64,000 bases of DNA from Roseovarius nitratireducens (GTDB lineage: Bacteria > Pseudomonadota > Alphaproteobacteria > Rhodobacterales > Rhodobacteraceae), in NCBI RefSeq assembly GCF_002925845.1, contig NZ_PDNI01000017.1, positions 62,001 to 126,000 on the forward strand, read 5' to 3'. Of the stretch, positions 62,667 through 64,000 are shown piece by piece. Each line of letters begins with the position of its first letter. Position 1 is the stretch's first letter. The notes beneath the pieces were generated by a model, which saw only the letters and a list, made by a program, of their open reading frames with translations, was not told the origin of the DNA and did no database searches. The position numbers and the translations under genes are program-made.

Positions 62667-64000
62667 TTACCGGTAGGTCACTTGGCGCACGGCGTCGATC
62701 ACCTCTTTGGTAGAGGTCAGCGCCAGCTTTTCCAGATTGGCCGCATAGGGCATCGGCACGTCCTTGCCGGTGCAGTTGATGACCGGCGCGTCAAGATAGT
62801 CGAAGGCCTGCTGCATCAGCACCGAAGAGATGTAGCTGCCGATGGAGGGCACCGGCCAGCCTTCCTCCACCGTCACGCATCGGTTGGTCTTCATCACCGA
62901 GGCGATCACCGTGTCGGTGTCCATCGGGCGCAGGGTACGCAGGTCAATTACCTCGGCCTCGATCCCGTCTTCGGCCAGCTTTTCGGCTGCCTCCAGCGCG
63001 TAGGTCATGCCGATGCCGAAGCTGACGATGGTCACATCCGTGCCTTCGCGCCAGACCTTGGCCTTGCCGAAGGGGATGGTGAAATCATCCATCTTGGGCA
63101 CCTCGAAGGACTTGCCATAGAGGATCTCGTTCTCGAGGAATATCACCGGGTTTGGGTCGCGGATGGCGCTCTTCAGCAGGCCCTTGGCGCAGGCCGCCGA
63201 ATAGGGCTGCACGACGCGCAGCCCGGGTACCTGGGCGTACCAGACGGCGTAGTCCTGGCTGTGCTGGGCACCCACGCGCGCCGCCGCCCCGTTGGGACCG
63301 CGAAACACGATCGGGCTGCCCATCTGACCGCCCGACATATAGAGCGTCTTGGCCGCCGAGTTGATGATCTGGTCGATCGCCTGCATGGCGAAGTTCCACG
63401 TCATGAACTCGACGATGGGGCGCAGACCGCCCCAGGACGCGCCCACGCCGATCCCGGCAAAGCCGTGCTCGGTGATGGGCGTGTCGATCACGCGCTTGGC
63501 GCCGAATTCATCGAGCAGGTTCTGGGTTATCTTGTAGGCGCCCTCGTACTCGGCCACCTCCTCGCCCATGATGAAGACCGTGTCGTCGCGGCGCATCTCC
63601 TCGGCCATGGCCGCATTCAATGCCTCGCGTACCGTCTTCTTTTCCATCTCGGTGCCCTCGGGCCAGTCGGGGCTGGCATCCGCCTTCGGCGCGGCGGGCG
63701 CCTTGGCCTCCGCCGGGGCGGATTTCGCCTCCGGCTCGGGGCTCTTCTCGGCGGCTTGCGGGGCAGGGGTGCTTGACGCGGTGTCGATATCGTCGGCGCT
63801 CTCGCCTTCCTCCAGCAGCACGGCGATGGGGGTGTTGACCTTGACGCCCTCGGTGCCGTCCTCGACGAGGATTTTGCCGATGGTGCCCTCGTCCACGGCC
63901 TCGAATTCCATCGTCGCCTTGTCGGTTTCGATCTCGGCCATGATGTCACCGGCGTTGACGGTGTCGCCTTCCTTGACCAGCCATTTCGCGAGTGTGCCTT
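62667..64000 (-). CDS. pdhB: pyruvate dehydrogenase E1 beta subunit with N-terminal lipoyl domain (partial)
   Basis: The window ends inside the N-terminal lipoyl domain, so the first residues are missing; about 444 residues are visible. The lipoyl domain ([20 protein letters not shown]) is followed by an Ala/Pro linker and the E1-beta catalytic domain ([60 protein letters not shown]). Lipoylated E1-beta is a known alphaproteobacterial feature. E1-alpha should lie upstream, outside the window. Confidence 0.95.
   Translation of the reverse strand, partial: GTLAKWLVKEGDTVNAGDIMAEIETDKATMEFEAVDEGTIGKILVEDGTEGVKVNTPIAVLLEEGESADDIDTASSTPAPQAAEKSPEPEAKSAPAEAKAPAAPKADASPDWPEGTEMEKKTVREALNAAMAEEMRRDDTVFIMGEEVAEYEGAYKITQNLLDEFGAKRVIDTPITEHGFAGIGVGASWGGLRPIVEFMTWNFAMQAIDQIINSAAKTLYMSGGQMGSPIVFRGPNGAAARVGAQHSQDYAVWYAQVPGLRVVQPYSAACAKGLLKSAIRDPNPVIFLENEILYGKSFEVPKMDDFTIPFGKAKVWREGTDVTIVSFGIGMTYALEAAEKLAEDGIEAEVIDLRTLRPMDTDTVIASVMKTNRCVTVEEGWPVPSIGSYISSVLMQQAFDYLDAPVINCTGKDVPMPYAANLEKLALTSTKEVIDAVRQVTYR

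Overview
The window is a chromosomal segment of a high-GC alphaproteobacterium, most likely a member of the Rhodobacteraceae (Roseobacter group). This rests on gene content and order: ppx-rlmE, a Mo-hydroxylase operon, class I fructose-bisphosphate aldolase beside pgk, xseB-ispA-dxs, glutathione-dependent formaldehyde dehydrogenase, IalB, a pyruvate dehydrogenase E1-beta with its own lipoyl domain, and a stand-alone pterin-binding methyltransferase next to MetF. Codon third positions are strongly GC-biased, so almost every gene casts long open antisense frames. The genes look like core metabolism and housekeeping. I see no phage, insertion sequence, rRNA operon or CRISPR array.

Layout. 0-4 kb: 3' end of rpoD, a lower-GC membrane-protein gene, a YefM-YoeB toxin-antitoxin pair, a HlyU-like gene, ppx and rlmE. 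4-8 kb: a tightly overlapping Mo/FAD/2Fe-2S hydroxylase operon ending in a MoaD-like sulfur carrier. 8-15.6 kb: aldolase and pgk on minus; two cyclophilins, DUF4336, DUF3179 and a DEAD-box helicase with a long leader on plus. 15.7-21.4 kb: two glycosyltransferase-like genes, arginase and ornithine cyclodeaminase with a divergent Lrp/AsnC regulator, DsbB, a DedA/VTT protein and tRNA-Leu(CAA). 21.5-27.4 kb: divergent DUF882 and L,D-transpeptidase genes, lpxD with a dedicated ACP and ketoacyl synthase, and ialB. 27.4-27.9 kb: an intergenic stretch with signals for two tandem small RNAs. 27.9-38 kb: HerA-like ATPase, kinase-like protein, xseB-ispA-dxs, a periplasmic sugar dehydrogenase, SDR, formaldehyde dehydrogenase and trpB. 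38-43 kb: small orphans, a CadC-like TPR regulator, a heme-monooxygenase-like protein, a serine hydrolase and a nitroreductase. 43-49 kb: a minus-strand operon of TelA, XpaC, SPFH-GYF and zinc-ribbon proteins plus very small proteins. 49-54.8 kb: mfd, hemB and a SYLF lipoprotein. 55-64 kb: eno, a C1/methionine cluster, rplY, an L-lactate dehydrogenase-type flavoprotein, and pdhC and pdhB (cut by the window end).

How the genes work together. Several blocks are coherent pathways: arginine to ornithine to proline; isoprenoid precursor supply; lipid A acylation; peptidoglycan remodelling; one-carbon flow through MetF and a methyl-H4folate methyltransferase; and lower glycolysis into pyruvate dehydrogenase.

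The most interesting unexplained items are the two structured RNA candidates at 27.57-27.80 kb, the TelA/XpaC/SPFH/zinc-ribbon operon with its 27-residue membrane peptide, a 21-bp perfect inverted repeat with a competing internal arm at 13.3 kb, and a probable leaderless antitoxin transcript at 0.9 kb.
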